Below, piece after piece: positions 12,007 to 24,201 of a DNA stretch of 64,000 nt. Under the pieces are notes generated by a model. The model was given only the letters and a program-made list of their open reading frames with translations. It was not told where the DNA came from and made no database searches. This stretch comes from Glebionis coronaria (lineage: Eukaryota > Streptophyta > Magnoliopsida > Asterales > Asteraceae): contig CM046876.1 in the NCBI GenBank assembly GCA_025667525.1, positions 571,575,469 to 571,639,468 of the forward strand. Reading direction: 5' to 3'. Position 1 is the first letter of the stretch. The number at the start of each line of letters is the position of its first letter. Made by a program: the position numbers and the translations under genes.

Positions 12007-14216
12007 ATTACATCAAATACTACCGCATAGAATTGTGATTTTTAAGAAGTCAAAAAACAACTTTTTTTATCTATATTTGTGTTGCAATCAAAACAAATGT
12101 AAAGCGCACAAAATTGATCGAAAACATTTTTAATTGAAGAATATACACTATTGAACTTTTTTTTATATCTTAACTATTTGCATTTACAAGTGTATATCCT
12201 CTTGTGAATCATGTGACCTATAATAAAAAAAAGTTGGATTATAAGTTTTAGTGTTTTGTGTAGAGGTGGAAAAATGGGCGGGAAGACGGGCACAGACGGT
12301 GAGCTAAATGGACACGGATGAAGCGGACGGGCTAAACTGGCGCAAGCTAAAACGAAAAAAAACCATATAAAAACGTATAATTAAAAAATAAAAACATTTG
12401 TTTGAAAGTCGGGAACAAAAATTTAAATACAAAATATTCGCCGAGCAGCCTAATTAGTATTTTACATGTGCGCCCATAAGCCTATTTAGTTTTTTACATC
12501 TACGCCCGTTTAGCCTATCAATAATAAAGAATTGGAAAAAAAATGACCCATCCTTTTTTTGAAAAGTATCAAAAAGTGCCCGTATGTATCAAAATGAGCA
12601 AGATTTATCACCTCTAATTTTGTGTGTCAGGTGCACAATTTATGTTAAATCCACTATAAGGATTAGGGAACGTGTGTTTGTATATCTATTATGATGTTGT
12701 ACGTAAAATAGCTACATATATGCTTATTAAAAAGAAGTGCATACCATTATACTAAATATAATTTGTACTTGCAAGATGTGAAATACGAAATCCTTGTGAA
12801 TGTAAACATCAATATTCTCACCGAATATGATTATTAGAGCAGTTTATGCCACTTAGCGAACATGTATACACAGCTTTTAAGTGATGAGATTTCAGGAGTA
12901 CCAACTCTTGTGATTTGCATACATAAATTAATAATCAGAGGAACAACCTATTCCACGTGACATTAATATCAAGAAAAAATGCAACCAACACAATAATGGA
13001 TTTGTTGAGTAGGCAATGTTGTCATTCAACTTAATGAGTGACAGAGTAAATAATCAAGTAAGTTGATAAATTGATAGGTTAATACATCAGTTAGGATACC
13101 ATATGCAACTTGCATATGCGTATGCCTCATGGTGATTATTTATTGTTGGCACTTTTGTCAATCTTTGCGTCATCTCGCAACACAACGTATATATCAGCAA
13201 GCAACTCCTTCATGACAATGACAGTTTAATCCTATTTGCGCCAAAAAAGCAAGACGCTTATTTCTTAACGGTTAGGGCAAGAATTTACATAAAATATAAA
13301 GCCAATTTTCTTATTGCTATCAAGTAAGTCCTTCCAGTATTTCTCTATGCTTATCTAGAAACAAATTAAACACATTCCAAATCTTATTTGCGCCAAAAAA
13401 GCAAGATGATTATTTCTCAACTGTTATGACAGGCTGTTTTTTTTTATGTCATCTGAACTATCACATTTTTTACACGAAAGGATTGATTTTGGTGCCATAT
13501 ATAATCTGAATATAAAAATTGATGCTCCAAATTTTTTATGATTCAGTTCTTAGGGTATTTAAAGGTGTCCTAACACCAGTCTTTTGGGTAAAAGTACTAT
13601 ACTACTATATGTGTTGTGGTAGTCCTGTTGATTGTAAATGTGATGTTGTATCTGTATATCTGTTATATATGTAGAAACTGTTTCAAACTGCCTTGATTTT
13701 TCAGTTTTTATGTACCTACAACACTTTAAATAATGTGTACCATGTATTTGATATTGTTTCTGTTGTGGTGGCTGACACACACCCAGAACAATGGTACTTG
13801 CTATTAAATAATTTTGATTCCAAAATCCGGTCATATTTTTTCGCCTTTTTGTGAGAGTAAAATATCAGACGGTTTAATCCTTTGCGGACCAGCTAGCGCA
13901 ATTCAACTAATGCATTGAGAAAATCAAAGGTTTAGTTGGAAAAGATGAGTACCTGTTGGCATACTCTTTTATGCTAGTGCTCGAGTTGGTTTAGCTAAAT
14001 CCTACTACTTCCGGCTGTTGAACAAACACCTGCATCAATAACATAATCCATTTTGATTTCGTAAGAAATGACAGCCTAATTTAAGGTACGCAAATGTAAT
14101 TATATATAGATACACCCTTATCAAAGAGTTAATCCACATCGATATATACTTTTATCTAAGGTAAGGAGGGCATTTTGCAAGACTTTTTATGTCTTATTGA
14201 TGTAACTTGTTTTTTT
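12007..14216. other. Helitron interior, no recognised gene
   Basis: The sequence is AT-rich. A direct repeat of about 45 bases (13231-13275 and 13384-13428, core TTTGCGCCAAAAAAGCAAGA) is visible. A 91-codon open frame on the minus strand (13559-13834) resembles nothing I recognise and may be chance or part of a captured intron. Confidence 0.45.
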
Positions 14217-14450
14217 AGGTTATCATGGTGATCGCGGTGATAGAGGCGAGGACAGAGGCAGGTATCATACTGGTTCTGGGTGCGATGACTATTAAAACCA
14301 AAGGTCACCTAGGAGGTCCCCAGCATCATATAGAGGAGAACATCGTGATTACTCTCCTGCTCCACGGGGTTCCCACCGCCATATATAGGTAGTGGGCGTG
14401 CCTGCTCACCACCTAGGAGTTTGCCTTACTATGATGTGCTGCTGAAGTCC
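14217..14450 (+). pseudogene. Captured exon fragment of an RS-rich (SR-like) protein gene
   Basis: A T-rich run ending in TAG at 14216 looks like a splice acceptor. The next frame reads 'YHGDRGDRGEDRGRYHTGSG', then after an in-frame TAA 'QRSPRRSPASYRGEHRDYSP', and ends 'PRGSHRH' before TAG. Arg-Ser-Pro-rich and Asp-Arg-Gly-rich segments are typical of SR-type splicing-factor tails, for example SR45a-like proteins. The fragment is short and low in complexity, so the specific family is uncertain. It is oriented opposite to the Helitron. Confidence 0.45.
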
Positions 14451-16789
14451 TGAAAGGCAAGTTTTTTCTGATGTGCTGCTGAAGACTGGTCCAAAAATAT
14501 GGTGCGAGTGGAATTATGATATTGGTAGACGTTTATGTATTTTCTTTCTAAACTATGAATCTGGCAGATATGTTGTGAACTTATGTTGCAGAGTCAGACA
14601 ATTAGTAGTATTATGGTTTGCTAAGGATTTTTTTGTTGGATTTAGTCACTACTTACTTGAATCGTCAAGTTATGACTGCAACATTAACATGAAACTTTTT
14701 CATTGTGTGATGAAAATTATTTCCCGGTTTCTTTATTACACTATATTGTAGTACGCACCTGATCATACATTCTTAGCGTCCTAAATAATACGTAGTAATA
14801 TATATAAGAACAAATAAGAATCAAATGCCATGATATGAAATGAAAATGCAGTAACCTCAAGGACCGAAGCGATAGCGTTAGTTGCAGCAGGATCGTCAAT
14901 AGGAATAATATTATAAGCACTCACGTCTATAGCCATAGCTGGTAGATACCAACAGAACATATCCAGCCAAGCGCCTAAGACCTACCACATATAAATAATA
15001 TGCAACTGCGATATGAATCCTCTGTATAGACATCAAATACATATCAACCCCTGAATCCTCTGTATAGACATCAAATACTTATCTGTATGTACGGTTTTAT
15101 AGTTGACCTGCATTCTCACCAATCGTCTTGGAATTCTAAAGGGTCCATAACCTATGGGTTTAATTTTTTTCCCGAACACTACCACCAAAGTAGTAAGACC
15201 GAACCACCATGCAACAAAAACCATACCACTTTCATCTTATTCACTATCCTTTTAAAAATTATATTATCCCCCCATTGATTTTTTTTCCATGTCTAGACGT
15301 GGCATTGGAATCAAGGGTTATGGTGGCTGTGATGGTTGATGTGGACAAGTCATGGGATGACCGATCATAGGTAAGCCATACTCGAGGCATAGATAAACAC
15401 ATAGTGTGTTGATGTATGTTTATTCATTCAATCTATCGTCAAACCCTCTGCTCTGAAAATGAGCAGGTGATGGTTGTCTGGCCTTTGTTCCTACGCATAG
15501 CTGACACTTCAGCCTCCAGTAATCAAAACCCTTGTACATACAATGTAATGCAGCTATCAACTGGTAATAAAGGGAAAGGTTCTGGAGATAGTGGGCAGGA
15601 GGGGTTGCGTTAGCCAGAATGGTTGAGTTATTTATACTGTTGTATGACGTAAGTGAGGCCTAAGCGGATTTGTAAGTGGACCCATCCATTATGTATTATC
15701 TATATGATATGAAATATTAATTATATATTGATCATACTCAAAATTCAATAGTGTACCAGTTGATTCAACTACTTCCCTAAATGCCAGTTTTCATTATTCT
15801 ATAAAAAGGAGTGCTACATTTTCTTAGACACCAAAGGCAGGTCTTAATACGCATATTCCGTTTTCAAAATGCAATCTCAGAATATTCATTTAATTCGCTT
15901 GTAAGTTGAGAATGATAAGAGTAAAGCAGCTTCGCTGCTACTAAGTTCAGTTCTGATGGTTTATTCAAAAGTGGTTGTGCAAATAAATAACCGAATTATC
16001 AGTTATGAAATTATCAGTTATGAGATTATCAATTATGAAACTACTTATAGAAGCAAAAACCAAACAAAAAAGGGACTCATGATCAAACCTATTCCTAATT
16101 AAAATTTAGAGCTACTCATGTTCCTAACACATAAAAATTTTACACAGCGCAAACACTCAGACAAGGAAAAAAGATAAAAGGTAAATAATCCTAGCAGTGC
16201 AGCAAAAATAGTGATCACGGGGTAAGTTCCCCTTCCACTGGGTTTTCACACCCAATTAAACCCAAATAAAAAAACTCACAGGTAAACTTACTTGACAATA
16301 ACAATGACAATGGAACATTGTTATTTTGGATTCTCAATAGACGCAATCAAGCATATACTTTGACCGACTTGCCAGCTTTCAGTCTATTATTCATACCCTT
16401 CGTCTATGGTGGTGTAGAATACTCGTCAAACAATGTTACGGTTGACAACTAAGTCTAAAGTAGAGGCGGTTACAGCTTTGTGGCACAAAGGCATAACTTT
16501 AAGAACATCGAAAAAGGTAGATTACCCAGTGACAGTAATGTTATAAGTTGTGATCACACAAACACATTAGTAACAACTTGCAACGTTCATGGATATTTCT
16601 ATAAAATCATTAAAGCTTAGGAACCACACAAATATGAAACGGGGAATATATATTCTCTAATCCTGTTCCTCTTATTGTTAATTTAAAGTATATGAGATAC
16701 TTGACAAGTCATCAAACTAAGACGTCAGACTAATATGTGGGGCAATGTATGTAGCAAAAACATTGCATATTAGTATTGCTTCGAAAAAC
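14451..16789. other. Helitron interior, no recognised gene
   Basis: Small open frames occur (for example 14473-14751 +, 15033-15224 -, 15416-15613 +) but none resembles a known protein. Local repeats include two copies of 'gaatcctctgtatagacatc' at 15014 and 15053, and three copies of a ~16-base TTATCAGTTATGAAA unit at about 15995-16040. Parts may be introns of captured genes. Confidence 0.4.
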
Positions 16790-17535
16790 TTACAATAACC
16801 GGCGATGGTCCATTTTTGGCTGTCAATGTTAGCCCAGTTCCATAGAAAAATTTGTGTGCCATCCCGCACCCCACCAAGTTCCATAATGCCCTCAAATCCA
16901 TCTAAATTAAGGGTAATATTGTTAACTGCTCTAATTACTCTAGAACCATCCTTCAATCTCTGGCCATAGTCCAAAGAACAGGCTTATCAAGTTTTTCAGA
17001 GTTGTAGTCCGTCAGTTGAACCTGAAAAAGATTACACCAATGATAATCAACTTTCAGTTTATATAATGATGCAAATTACAGTACATGATGATACAAACTG
17101 CAACCATTCAACATTACTGAACACTTCTGCAGAAAAGCCTAACTCTTAAATAAACCAATCCAACAAACATCTTTTATAGTAACATCTTAATAACATAGCT
17201 AGCAATTAGACTATTATAGGCTAATATATAGAAATGAACAACATGTATAAATTTTTTATGGCATGGCCAGTACTCAATGTTTTTGCCAGGGTTCTCATCT
17301 TTAATCCATTTTTGTTTCAAAGTCAAGCAAAAAAAGTCATATATGGTGAAAAACTCAACGAACATAAAAATATGGTTATTTGAATTAAAAACACAATATT
17401 AAATGTGACCTGGAGAGGATCAGAAGGGCATGAAGGAGCTAATATGACTTTTTGGTAATGTATAGTAAGAGATAAATCTACTTTAGCCTTGGTACAAACT
17501 CTCACCACTATCGGCTCACTCTTGTTGTTCATATC
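16790..17535 (-). pseudogene. Captured EUL-type (Euonymus-like) lectin gene fragment
   Basis: EUL lectins are plant carbohydrate-binding proteins often linked to stress. The minus strand shows three exon-like blocks. Block 1 (17410-17532) reads 'EPIVVRVCTKAKVDLSL' and 'KVILAPSCPSDPLQ', then a CAG|GT donor. Block 2 (about 17240-17320) reads KWIKDENP and, after a frame change, 'LSTGHAIKN'. Block 3 starts after TTTTTCAG at 17021 with VQLTDYNSEKLDKPVLWT, then after another frame change DGSRVIRAVNNITLNLDGF, 'GGVRDGTQIFLWNW' and 'SQKWTIAGY'. These match the EUL domain in order. Intron boundaries are retained, so genomic DNA rather than cDNA was captured. Frameshifts make it non-functional. Confidence 0.75.
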
Positions 17536-18760
17536 TTCTTTGGGGCTTTTCTAGCAATCAGTGACAATAGGCGTGTGGATTCTTTCGTCGGGGAGCTCTG
17601 GGTTCAGCCTTTGGATAGTAAAAATAGGTAACTTAAAGCTAAATCAAAATTTTCAATAACACCTTCAATGTATTAATCTATATGCATAAGCTCGAGTGTC
17701 AATGGTTTGGATAATTGTTTAAGCAGAAGGGATTTACCTTGCATATAAAGAATACCTGAAGCCACTGGCTACTGTGGCAAATAGAAACCTCATTTACTGG
17801 AGTGTTGTTGTTGTTTTCTCTCCTCTAATTCAACATATTGACCCTAATAAGTGTACCTGAAAGGACGAAAGCTACGTTGTCCAGATTATTTGGAACACCT
17901 TATTCTAGACAGTATGTTGGTCATCCAACTTGTGCCCTCGCTATCTATATCCATTTTTTTTATTTTCATTATTTAGATCAAATGGGATATGGTAGTGTAC
18001 ATAAATTAATGGCTAATTAATATCATATATAATCAAATATTACAACAAAAAGCTTAAAATTGAAAACCTCTATATATTGCCAGAGCTAAAAATTGATGCA
18101 CCAAGTTAAATGTTATACAAAACTATTAGATAAGAAATATAATTTTAGTGAATGGTCGATGTTTACCTTTTTCTTCTGTTAGACGAGCTCATGGACTGCT
18201 GCAATCAATAACATTACACATAAGAAAATTGGTACAATATGATAAAACATATCTTCTAACCATCATTCATAGAAACTAACCTTTATGGGCAACGTACTTA
18301 TTTTCACTGGTTTTGCGGTGAATCATCATCACCATCATTCATAGAAAAGGATTCCAATTTATATAAAAACTAACCTGGCGATTTATTGAGTTGTGATTGT
18401 GAGAGTGATACCTGCGATTTTCAATTGATATATCTAATAACGAAACAATGGTCATAAACAATAACACATAAATCAACATATTAAATAAAAATACTCAATG
18501 AGGAATAAATCAAGAGATCATGGCTGACCGTAATAAAACTAATTCTGGTATCGTGAAATCATTGGTGTGCTTCTGTATGTGAATTATGATCGATTGATTT
18601 TGTGTGTGGTTTGATGATTTTAGGTTAATCCCGGACGTTTTTGTGACTGCTTTAGGATTGCGATGTAAATGCGTGAGTTTTAATACGAATGGTAAAGGTT
18701 TTATTTTCAATCTTCCGATGTCTTTATCAATTTAATTTTGTAAATCCTACCACAACTATT
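17536..18760. other. Helitron interior, no recognised gene
   Basis: The sequence is AT-rich with no protein resemblance. It includes the region upstream of the lectin fragment, where promoter DNA of the captured gene might lie, but no clear promoter element was identified. Confidence 0.4.
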
Positions 18761-18828
18761 GGTCTGACCTGATGGTTGAGCCTCTTTGTAATAGGTTTAA
18801 AGACCTAGGTTCGAATCCTGCGACTGGC
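18761..18828 (+). other. tRNA-like segment with B-box
   Basis: GGTTCGAATCC at 18808-18818 is a perfect Pol III B-box. TGGTTGAGCC lies 35 bases upstream at the A-box position. The segment does not fold into a convincing full cloverleaf by eye. It could be a SINE head or a decayed tRNA near the Helitron 5' end. Confidence 0.35.
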
Positions 18829-18927
18829 TAAAATTTTTAAAATCCGAATTTCAACTATGGCACTGCTGACGTGGATTAAAAGAAAAGATGATGTGGCATT
18901 TCCCTCCTGTTATATATAATGTAAAGA

Positions 18928-18950
18928 TATATATATATATATATATATAT
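18928..18950. repeat. (AT)n microsatellite, right half
   Basis: This is the continuation of the AT tract split by the Helitron. It abuts the Helitron 5' terminus. Confidence 0.85.
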
Positions 18951-21482
18951 TAGCCCCAAAAATTTTAGATAATAAAATTGGTTTCGTTTCCCATTTATTT
19001 CCCCTCACACTTAAGTTTTGGATTAGACTCAATATTAAAAATAAACATCAAAGCATGAATATCGAGGAAAATAAATAAATAGTCTAAGAGAAACGAAACT
19101 TCCCGGACTAAAGAATTGAAATTGATCTCCATATGATAGGATTCCAAGTAAGGAAGATCAAGCGATTTCATCTCCATCATGTGTATACACATACCAATCA
19201 TCCATCAACACGATCAATCCATCCTCCATAAGCATTATTGAACCTGCAAATTAAACTAAACTACAAAACACTTAAACTTATTAAGCACACTTTCGTAGGC
19301 AACACGATTGCATTTAGCATATGCAACAAGCCTCTAAACCCCTCGGTATCCCGAGTGGACGAGTTGTAGTCTCGTGAGGGTTTCCAGCGAACACACCCAC
19401 AGAGTTCATACATGAACCACATGAACTTAAACAAACACAAACAAGCACACATGCAAACAAAAAGAAACACACACAAGACAACTAACACAAACAAGAACAA
19501 ACATTATGCATATATAAACATTACACATATGACAATTAAAAACAATCTACACACTTAAAAACATAAAACAACTCAAGAAGAACTAATAAGAATTTTTTTT
19601 TTCAATAATAAAAAGAAAAAGAAATGACTAATAATTTTAAAATGAGAAAAATACACTTTATATGATGCCATGGAAATACTAAGAAAGATTAAAACGAAAA
19701 ATGAACAACTAAAAGAAAAAATTGAGATTTGAGAGCTACTTGATGCTTATGAGTTTGTATATTTATTTTCTTATTCTATATTTTTGTCAAAAACTTACTC
19801 TAAAACTTCTCCAACTCGCAAAAATATTTAGGGAATGAGTAGGGTACGTCTTAAGAAATAAGAATATGATTAGTTGACGTTTTTTTTGTTTTTTTTATCA
19901 TGACTCAAAAATTTTACTACTCACAAAAATTTCCAGGAAACAAATAGTATAAGTTTCGAGCAATGGTTTTCATAAATTTTTTTTCTTTTTTTTATTACAA
20001 ACAATAAAATGTAGACAAACTCTCAACACCAACATATTTCTCAAATCTAAAAATAAAACCTATTTAATTAATTTTTTTTAACTAAATGAAACAAAAACAC
20101 ATAATAGAGGTTTTGTACCAAATATATTAAACCGAATGGTTTTCTAGACTTCGGGTTCTATCCACGGGGTTTGGGAATTAACCGGGGCGAATAGAAATAC
20201 GAACAAGGCACAAAATGACTAGAACGGGGTGGTTGGGCGAGATATAAGCTTTATTAATAATTGGTTCAAAAATCGATTAACAGATGTTAAACAAGTTAAA
20301 AACACAATTAGGAATGGTTTGGTGAAAGCCTAGTCTAAAATAAAAGATAAAAAGAAAAAAAAAATCGAAAATTTTTAGTTGCCACCGGCAAGGCATAGTT
20401 GCCGCCGGCAACGTGATAACAGAAGGTGATTTTCCTCCCGGCAAAGGGCATTTTCTGCCGGCAACGCAAAAAAAAAATTATTATATTTTTTTTTGAACAT
20501 GACAACCTTGCCACCCGGCATGGGGGTCTTGCCGACGGCAAGGTGGAACAGAGGAACATTTGCCGGCCGGCAAGGTGATGGTGCCGGTGGCATGGTGGAG
20601 ACAGTGGGCCAGTTGTAGGCCAACAAGGGTGTGGTGCCGGCGACAACTGCCCCAGTACATAAATGTTTATTTTTTTTTTCTTTTTTTACTTTGATTTACA
20701 ATTTCAAAACAATTTTCTGACTTTTTATAAAAACAAATATGACTAAAGGTATCAAATACCATTTATTTTGACTAAAGGATAATTTTTGTAATGATCAAAA
20801 TCATTAAAAAATGACGAATCCAAACGTCCCCTTAAACTAGAAAAAACACAAAAATGCATACAATGAGAAATGCAACAAGCAAGCACACAAGCATACAAAC
20901 ACACAAGAACATAAACACATAAAAACACTTATGCACATGACACATAACAAGTCACAAACTCACAAAACACAAACATACACAAAAATTCATGTGGTCAAGT
21001 AGTTCTAGTCATAAACTAGAGTGATTCGGGACAAGGTTTTTGGGTTTTTGAAACAAGCACTTTGGGACACATTTAGCAATCAATCATTGAAACAAACAAT
21101 TTGAGAACACAAGAGAGAAAATCCCAACACCAAATATTTCATTTTGGCGCCAAGATCATTAAGCAACTTCTGAGAATTAAGAGATTTTAAGCAAAGGGCG
21201 CTCTAACCTTTGTCAAGGGATAGAGCAAGAGCAATCATTCTTTGGAATTTGTAGCAATTCAAAGCCTCTAAATCAGTAATCAACCACCAATCGATTTCCT
21301 CCTATGCAAAATTCGTCCCCCCCTATGCGGGTAAATGGGTATAAAAACTCTTTCGAGTTATGTAGAAATTGGTAACACAAACGATTCAAGAAACAAGGAC
21401 ACAAGCAAGCAAGCAATCAACAAGATAACGATTCCAACTAACAAAGATACGAACAAACAAACTCAAGAGTATGAACTAGCAA
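18951..21482. other. Non-coding internal sequence of L, right part
   Basis: This is the 5' leader side of minus-strand element L. It is AT- and A-rich with no gag-like or pol-like frame. It includes another CCCCTCACACTTAAG block at about 18999, a GCCGGCAA-repeating island (20371-20645) and A/C-rich stretches (20840-21000). Confidence 0.6.
20371..20645. repeat. GCCGGCAA-rich degenerate repeat island
   Basis: About ten copies of GCCGGCAA/TTGCCGGC variants are spaced roughly 15-40 bases apart in a GC-rich patch surrounded by A/T-rich DNA. Overlapping proline-rich frames on the minus strand are a by-product of composition. Confidence 0.6.
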
Positions 21483-21501
21483 GTCCCCGGCAGCGGCGCT
21501 A
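21483..21501 (-). other. Primer binding site of element L
   Basis: The minus strand reads TAGCGCCGCTGCCGGGGAC, seven bases inside the 5' LTR. It resembles the tRNA-Asp-type PBS of Athila/Tat elements, with a changed second base. It fixes the minus orientation of L. Confidence 0.8.
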
Positions 21502-21507
21502 AAAACT

Positions 21508-22528
21508 TGATGTGCTCGTACGCTAGGTATTTTTTAAAGAATTGCAAATACAAATCCTAGACAAGAAGCCAAAAACTTTATATGCGATCTTCCACGCATT
21601 GGGTTTAAACAAGAATTACCGATAATAATTAGGAACATAAATTCGAGCAAGTATACTCTAGTCATGTTGCAATTAGGTTGGTAAGTCAAGCTCGTCCCAT
21701 GGGACTTGGTTATACTCAAGTGTAGTTGTTTGTAACAATGGTAAGTATGATTGTCACGATCACACCACCATGAGAATCGTTAAAGGCATAAGCACACAAA
21801 GAACATACATGTATGGTCAAATGATCATATAGACATATGGATGATTAGTTTGGAAAAACATATTAAAGGTAATCCTTTCAACCTACAGAACCAATAATAA
21901 GACACTAGTGCTTTATAAATCAAGTATACATAAGTCTCAATCAAGTGGTCACTCGTGAGCCTTATGCCTAAACCAATAACAACAAGAATTCTTTCGACCC
22001 ATAGACTTGTTGTTATCAATTTGATAAGTTCCATTTACTTGAAAGATTATTAGAACAATATATTCAAAAGACTCCTTTCGACCTATAATCTAGATTAAAC
22101 CATTACTTGTTATGTTTATTAAGTCTCTTGCACAATCTTCACAAGCACAAGACCAAATCATTTGTCGATTAATGAATTGACATCAACCATGTTGAGAATA
22201 ATTTCGACATATAGACTCAACAATGATTAACCAAATTGACAAACAAGAACAAGTTCTAATTCAACCAAATATAATGTTATCACCATAATCCAATGACAAG
22301 CACTAATAAAATCCAAACATCCATTTATCACAAGTTATCATATAAACAATACAAGTATCACAACATTCACAATATCACAAGAGAATCACCATGAACATGA
22401 ACATAAACTTTATTGAATAAAGAAGAAGTTACCCAACATTAGAATCCATAGCTACAAAGTATCCAAGTGATTCTACCCAAATGAACAACCAATATACAAT
22501 TCGTCCTACCCATAACCTTCTTGGACAT
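21508..22528 (-). repeat. Element L 5' LTR, first part
   Basis: It starts TGATGTGCTCG and follows 7629-8650 closely. It ends at the GACAT duplication of element H, and the remainder of this LTR is at 41549-42430. Confidence 0.92.
22524..22528. repeat. Target-site duplication GACAT, left copy (element H)
   Basis: GACAT precedes the H terminus TAATAAG. The identical GACAT follows the other terminus at 41549-41553. The intact L LTR at 7629-9540 has a single GACAT at the corresponding place. Confidence 0.93.
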
Positions 22529-22960
22529 TAATAAGTATGAAAACACTTATCCTTTTACCGCTTATTTCCAATAATAATAAGACCAAAACGTATAATTTAT
22601 GTCGTAAAAGTCGGAATATGCGTGGTTTATGTTTTTATTGTGTTTTAGGACCAAAAGATGAAAAAGGAAGAAAACACGGGCTTTCACGGGCTTTTATCGA
22701 AGAAAACAAGAAAAGATGAAGTCAAGAGATCAAGAGTGCTTAAAGAACGGATGTCCAAGACCTATTCTGAAGAATTATCGAAGAAAAAATTCTAAAGACG
22801 GAAGTTCAATGAAGTCGAAGAACTCAAGTTTAAATTATAGAAGAAAATTATTAAGACAAGTTCAAATCCCGAGACGACGTCAAGAAAAGACAAAGAATTA
22901 AATAGAGTCGAGAAGAAAAGAAAGAAGGAAGTACACCATACATGCACTTCTCACTTAGCC

Positions 22961-22968
22961 TATAAATA
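22961..22968 (+). promoter_or_regulatory. TATA box of H LTR
   Basis: TATAAATA in 'agcctataaataccc' lies upstream of a pyrimidine-rich leader. The second LTR has the same box at about 40312. It probably drives the H genomic transcript. Confidence 0.7.
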
Positions 22969-22992
22969 CCCTCCTAATCACATTAGGAGGGT
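22968..22992 (+). other. Stem-loop directly after the TATA box
   Basis: ACCCTCCTAAT and ATTAGGAGGGT form an 11-bp perfect stem with loop CAC. The 3' LTR copy (about 40319-40343) has one mismatch in the stem. Confidence 0.6.
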
Positions 22993-23036
22993 GGTTAGCT
23001 AGTTTCACTTTTAATTTTTCCTTTCTAGTTTTTAGA

Positions 23037-23061
23037 GAGAGAAAGTTCCAAACTTTCTCTC
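23037..23061 (+). other. Second stem-loop in the H LTR leader
   Basis: GAGAGAAAGTT and AACTTTCTCTC form an 11-bp perfect stem with loop CCA. Both H LTRs have it, and M keeps a variant (GAGAGAAAGTTGAGAACTTTCTC), which suggests a conserved RNA structure in the transcript leader. Confidence 0.6.
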
Positions 23062-23514
23062 ACTAAGTTTTTCATCTTTTCTTTCCTTTAATCTTTCAAG
23101 TTTAAGCTTTGTGTATTTGGATTTCATCAATCAAGTTCAAGTTAAGTTTTAAGTTCTTTAATCTCCTTCTACATTTCTTAGTTTACCTTAATCTTTGATC
23201 TGATTATTTTGTTTCATACGGTTTGAGTGATTTGATGAGTTCGTGATTAAAGGTTAATCTTTCTTGTTTCTACATAAGCTCATACACGTATAAGCTATAA
23301 GCCCTTGATGCTTATTGGCTTATTCGATTGTTTTGGCTTATTTACTTTTAAGTTTTCCTAAACGATTTATGGTTTTATATTCGGTTTATGAAGGTTACGT
23401 GTTTGGATTCCTAAAAGTTTCAAATTTGTGCTTATTTATCTTTGTCTGAAAGTTTGAAAGTGCTTATTGTGTTTACTGCTTATTCGTTAAGCTTGGTTAC
23501 TCTTGGGATTTCAT

Positions 23515-23875
23515 TACGATCTTAGGAGGGTTTTGCTGTTACGATCATCTGGCTTCGATCGCATACACTACAATCTGCACATTTTTCCCTGGTACGATCC
23601 ACACCCACGATCACTCATTGCGATCTATGGGTGCGATCTAGTCACTCTTCTTTGTTTCGATCGCATTCATTGCGATCTGTTGTGTTGCGATAGGGCCACA
23701 ATCAGGACCACGATCACTCATTGCGATCGTGGTTGCGATCTGGGAGTTCGATCAAGTTGTCCACCCCTACCCATCGTACTGAGGAGTACGATCTAATCTC
23801 TTTTGTGGTGATCGCATTGAGTGCGATTGGTGGGCACGATCACCCTTATTGTTTGGGTAAGATTGCGTTGCGATC
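23515..23875 (+). repeat. GATC-centred motif field in H LTR
   Basis: I count 17 GATC cores in about 360 bases, mostly as (T/A)(C/G)CGATC or GCGATC with neighbouring CATTGCGATC. The field recurs in the 3' LTR at about 40865-41225 and, inverted and diverged, in both M LTRs. Confidence 0.75.
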
Positions 23876-24201
23876 TGCTTTGTTTTATTTTCCTTAGACT
23901 TTCAAATTTACTCTTTCCCGCCTTTTGTCTTAGTTTATTTTTAAACAAGTTTCTAAGTTTTTGATTATTTAAGTTTTAATTTCCAAAGATTGCACGCTTT
24001 TATTTTTAGTTTAAATTCTTAAATCTTTCACTTTACTCAAACGACAACTTAATTACTTGCATATAGTTTAAAAATAGATAACCAATCCAAACACATCCTC
24101 TTGTTTTCCAAAAGACAATTGAGTCACACTCTTAGCCGGTAATCAATTCGAAGAGATCGGACGATAAATATTTTATACTTAGCCAAAAGCTTTGTATTAA
24201 A

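Larger units (their letters stand above)
22529..24199 (+). repeat. Element H 5' LTR
   Basis: It begins TAATAAGTATGAAAAC and ends TTTGTATTA. It closely matches 39879-41548 by eye. It holds a TATA box (22961), two perfect stem-loops (22968-22992 and 23037-23061) and a field of GATC-centred motifs (23515-23875). Confidence 0.93.

Noticed and set aside
13559..13834. Possible gene inside the Helitron (91 codons)
   Set aside because: No family is recognised and the Helitron holds intron and UTR debris; it is noted only as an open frame.
18761..18828. Functional tRNA gene
   Set aside because: The B-box is perfect but the arms do not pair into a convincing cloverleaf; it is kept as tRNA-like only.
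20335..20646. Proline-rich minus-strand frames
   Set aside because: They follow from the GCCGGCAA repeats, lie in a non-coding leader and are low in complexity.
23503..23796. 97-codon open frame in the H LTR
   Set aside because: It is produced by the GATC motif field; the other LTR copy is interrupted early and the composition is not protein-like.
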